Below are positions 61,570 through 64,000 of a stretch of 64,000 nucleotides of DNA, in pieces. The DNA comes from Bordetella parapertussis. GTDB taxonomy: Bacteria; Pseudomonadota; Gammaproteobacteria; Burkholderiales; SG8-41. The notes beneath the pieces are model-generated. The model saw nothing but the letters and a program-made list of their open reading frames with translations. It was not told the origin of the DNA and searched no databases. The position numbers and the translations under genes were made by a program. The DNA lies in NCBI GenBank assembly GCA_945861275.1, contig CAMATZ010000012.1:1-64000 (forward strand), written 5' to 3'. Every line of letters begins with the position of its first letter. Positions within the stretch are counted from its first letter, which is position 1.

Positions 61570-61692
61570 GGCACTTCCTTTGATAGTGGTGTTGTTTTAC
61601 ATGGGCATTATAGGGGATGAAACGGCGGAATTTTGAGTCAGGACTGCTAGAATCGCGCCGATGAAACCCATTTCACCCAAACGGCCGGGGCG

Positions 61693-62385
61693 ATGCCTGA
61701 TATTCACGCGCTGATTCCTGCCGCCGGCACCGGCAGTCGCATGGGCGCTGAAATTCCCAAGCAATATCAAATGCTTGCTGGGCGGCCGTTAATCCGCCAT
61801 GCGATCGAGGTGATGTGCGCGTGCGCGCGAGTGCAGCAGGTTTTCGTGGTGTTGTCGCCCACGGACACGCATTTCCGGCAGCAGGATTGGTCGGCTTTTA
61901 AGGGGCGAATGGAGCCGCTGTATTGCGGCGGCGTCACGCGCGCGGCGAGCGTACTGAACGGATTGATGGCGATGGCCGACGCGGTGGATGCGGACGATTG
62001 GGTGATGGTGCATGACGCCGCGCGGCCGTGTTTGACTGCGCGGTTGATTGAGCGACTGATCAATGAAATCGCGGACGACAATGTGGGCGGTGTGCTCGCT
62101 GTGCCGGTAGCTGATACTTTAAAGCGCAGCGATTCGACGCAGCGTATTGTGAGCACCGAGCCGCGTGATAATTTGTGGCAGGCGCAAACGCCGCAGATGT
62201 TTCGTTACCGCTTGTTGCTGGAGGCATTGCGTGCTGCCAAGTCCGGCACCGTGACCGACGAAGCCAGCGCCATAGAGCAACTGGGCCTAAAGCCACGCCT
62301 GGTAATGGGCAGCCCCGGCAACCTCAAGGTTACCTGGCCTGAAGATATTCATTTTGCGGAAATCAGTTTAAAATCAAACCTGTAA
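61693..62385 (+). CDS. ispD: 2-C-methyl-D-erythritol 4-phosphate cytidylyltransferase
   Basis: 230 aa. Nucleotidyltransferase signature IPAAGTGSRMGAEIPKQYQMLAGRPLIRHAIE, then GGVTRAASVLNGL, WVMVHDAARPCLT (metal Asp), AVPVADTLKR, WQAQTPQMFRYRLL, TDEASAIEQLG, NLKVTWPEDI. Transfers CMP to methylerythritol phosphate in the non-mevalonate isoprenoid pathway. ispF, which commonly follows ispD, is not next to it here. Confidence 0.96.
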   Translation: MPDIHALIPAAGTGSRMGAEIPKQYQMLAGRPLIRHAIEVMCACARVQQVFVVLSPTDTHFRQQDWSAFKGRMEPLYCGGVTRAASVLNGLMAMADAVDADDWVMVHDAARPCLTARLIERLINEIADDNVGGVLAVPVADTLKRSDSTQRIVSTEPRDNLWQAQTPQMFRYRLLLEALRAAKSGTVTDEASAIEQLGLKPRLVMGSPGNLKVTWPEDIHFAEISLKSNL

Positions 62386-62432
62386 CAATCCCATAGACTA
62401 TTGAAATGACTGCACGCGGAGAGCCGAAGGTA

Positions 62433-63035
62433 ATGAAGCGCTGGCGCAATTTTGCGCTGGCCTGCGGGATAGCGATAGCGATAGCGATAGCGTGCGCGCC
62501 TGCGCCGGTGCCGGCACAGCCGGCACTGAAACCCGCGGCGAAAATGGCGCCCAAAGCGGCCGCCAAAGGCCCGCCGCGCGGCCCGGTGGAAAAGTACGAT
62601 TGCAAGATTGGCACCGAAGATGAACACGCGCGCATCGCGTTGCTCGCGCAGGGCGGTGAAGTGCAAAGCGTGGCGTATTACAGCAAATGGAAACCGCGCA
62701 CCTGCTCTGTCCACTTACAGCGCGGCGACGCCTACAGCAAGTGGAAGGATACCGGAGATGCCACTACGGTGACCACCGATTACGGCGATTTTTTGATTCA
62801 GACCAGCCGCAGCGAATTTCAACTTTTTTTTCGTGAAGTCGATCGCATGCATTATTGCGGCATGATGGGCAAGCTCAATGGATCGATGACCGTGACGCGA
62901 GGGCCGCGGCGCCAGTGCTCCGTGGAGGGCATCATGCAACGCAACGAGACGGAAGCCCTGAACGAGACCGACGTGAGCGGCAAGACGGCTGGCGCCGCAA
63001 ATGACGCCATACCAAAGTCTAGCCCGTCGGACTGA
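62433..63035 (+). CDS. Secreted hypothetical protein with hexamer repeat in its signal peptide
   Basis: 200 aa from ATG 62433 (gaagg upstream); ATG 62406 is an alternative. Signal peptide NFALACGIAIAIAIACAPAPVPAQ, whose AIAIAIA is written by four gatagc units. An Ala/Pro/Lys-rich linker (KPAAKMAPKAAAKGPP) precedes a compact domain of about 110 residues with four Cys (YDCKIGTED, PRTCSVHLQ, MHYCGMMG, RRQCSVEG). No family recognised; probably periplasmic. Follows ispD by 47 nt. Confidence 0.75.
   Translation: MKRWRNFALACGIAIAIAIACAPAPVPAQPALKPAAKMAPKAAAKGPPRGPVEKYDCKIGTEDEHARIALLAQGGEVQSVAYYSKWKPRTCSVHLQRGDAYSKWKDTGDATTVTTDYGDFLIQTSRSEFQLFFREVDRMHYCGMMGKLNGSMTVTRGPRRQCSVEGIMQRNETEALNETDVSGKTAGAANDAIPKSSPSD
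62468..62491 (+). repeat. gatagc hexamer microsatellite, four units
   Basis: Four exact copies of gatagc inside the signal-peptide core of the secreted protein at 62433. Slippage would change the signal length by two residues per unit without breaking the frame. Confidence 0.85.
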
Positions 63036-63049
63036 TCGCAGACGATTTT

Positions 63050-63937
63050 CTATGGGGCGGATTGCGCGACGAATCCCGCGGTCATCATCACCGCATCGGC
63101 CGCGCCGAGTCCATTGCGCGAGGCCTGGTCAAAACATTCCAGCGCCTTGGCGGTCAGGGGTAATTCGCGTCCCAGCGAACGGCCCTCTTCAAGCATGGTG
63201 CGTAAATCCTTGCGGATGGAATCGATGTCGAACGTCACCGGATCAGGCGCTATGCCGCCCAGTGCAGCGGCCAGTGACGCACCGCGCGACTTCAGAACAT
63301 TGGGGCCGCCGGAAGTCTCAGTAAAAATTTCGATCAGTTTCGACGGCTCAAGTCCCAGCGGCTTGCATAACGCCAACGCCTCGCCAAACGCCTGCCAATA
63401 GACCGCCAGCGGCAGATTAATCGCCAGCTTCATACTCGCGCCCGCACCGATAGCGCCGCAGTGTTCAACGCGCCGGCACAATTGATCCAGCACCGGCTTC
63501 GCGCGCGCAAAGTGCGTGTCAGCGCCCCCCACGAACCCCAATAATTTGCCGTCACGCGCGGGGCCGGTGGTTCCACCGACCGGGCAATCGATAAGAAACG
63601 CGCCTTTGGCGTTGATCGATTTCGCCAGATTGCGCTCGACCTCGGGGCGCACCGTGCTCATTTCCACGAACAACTTGCCGCTAACGGCGCCTTCCAGCAA
63701 CCCGTCCTTGCCGAGGTAAATTGCGTTAATCGCTGCGGCATCGGTGAGTATCGTCAGGATCAACTCACTGCGTGTGGCGAGTTCGGCAGGCGTTGCAGCC
63801 ACCTTCGCGCCGGCATCGGCCAGCAGTTTGGTTTTGGCGGCAGTACGATTCCATACGGTTACCTCGTGTCCCTGTTTCAGCAAGCGGCCCGCCATCTCGG
63901 TGCCCATGCGCCCCATGCCCGCGAATCCAATTTTCAA
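63050..63937 (-). CDS. NAD(P)-dependent beta-hydroxyacid dehydrogenase family protein
   Basis: 295 aa; the start codon is TTG 63937 (SD aaagga). N-terminal Rossmann GFAGMGRMGTEMAGRLLKQGHEVTVWNR; substrate loop DCPVGGTTGPARDGKL (usual D-A-P-V-S-G-G changed to CPVGGTTG); catalytic Lys in GAGASMKLAINLPLAVYWQAFGEAL. Belongs to the 3-hydroxyisobutyrate/tartronate-semialdehyde reductase group; the substrate is unclear. The last 63 nt of the window upstream hold no further feature. Confidence 0.92.
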   Translation of the reverse strand: MKIGFAGMGRMGTEMAGRLLKQGHEVTVWNRTAAKTKLLADAGAKVAATPAELATRSELILTILTDAAAINAIYLGKDGLLEGAVSGKLFVEMSTVRPEVERNLAKSINAKGAFLIDCPVGGTTGPARDGKLLGFVGGADTHFARAKPVLDQLCRRVEHCGAIGAGASMKLAINLPLAVYWQAFGEALALCKPLGLEPSKLIEIFTETSGGPNVLKSRGASLAAALGGIAPDPVTFDIDSIRKDLRTMLEEGRSLGRELPLTAKALECFDQASRNGLGAADAVMMTAGFVAQSAP

Positions 63938-64000
63938 TTTGTTGTCCTTTTTAGGCCACGATTTTCCGGACGAAATGCTAGCACGCGAAGCACTCCCGCA

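Overview
The window is a GC-rich bacterial chromosome segment. It opens inside the 3' part of a 23S rRNA gene, followed by 5S rRNA and a terminator, and is otherwise densely coding on both strands. At least 18 intact Bug/TctC-type solute receptors, a PilG/ChpA-like pair, and mfd close to ispD all point to a betaproteobacterium of Burkholderiales type. The species cannot be named from the sequence.

Layout. (1) 1-1009: end of an rRNA operon. (2) 1.2-5.4 kb: a tripartite tricarboxylate transporter operon (two TctC/Bug receptors, TctB, TctA), then a class C beta-lactamase-like serine hydrolase. (3) 6.7-7.8 kb: a lytic transglycosylase and a small secreted protein. (4) 7.8-17.2 kb: seven paralogous class I methyltransferases, each with an N-terminal signal peptide. 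Six lie head to tail with tiny gaps or overlaps and run into an APC permease; the seventh is separated from them by a membrane-anchored spermidine-synthase-like protein on the other strand. (5) 17.3-25.5 kb: htpG behind a sigma32-like promoter, a membrane-anchored bL12 C-terminal-domain protein, a Vgb-type propeller, a CPA2 K+/H+ antiporter, pyrophosphatase and the K+ transporter Kup. (6) 25.6-46.0 kb: fifteen Bug receptors without TctA/TctB, plus a decayed Bug remnant, a CapA-like protein, a 43-residue lipoprotein, an RraA-family gene with a deleted second copy, and a cluster of toxin-antitoxin parts. (7) 46.1-51.5 kb: UPF0114 protein, PilG-like regulator with an Hpt protein lacking a kinase domain, FIST sensor, membrane Mrr-like protein. 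(8) 51.6-54.4 kb: a broken CaiB/BaiF CoA-transferase, one more Bug receptor, and a FrnE/DsbA-family protein whose first catalytic Cys codon is an in-frame TGA followed by a SECIS-like hairpin, a strong selenoprotein candidate. (9) 54.5-64 kb: mfd, VanZ-like protein, the AmmeMemoRadiSam trio, YidB, ispD, a secreted hypothetical protein and a beta-hydroxyacid dehydrogenase.

How it fits together. The Bug array suggests a cell that scavenges many carboxylic acids with many interchangeable receptors and few membrane modules (one TctAB pair is visible here). The methyltransferase cluster is the least explained system: its enzymes look exported, yet they carry an S-adenosylmethionine-type motif, and the only visible transporter in the operon is the APC permease. 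Several genes are decaying by internal deletion, and short inverted repeats have invaded gaps and even signal-peptide coding regions.
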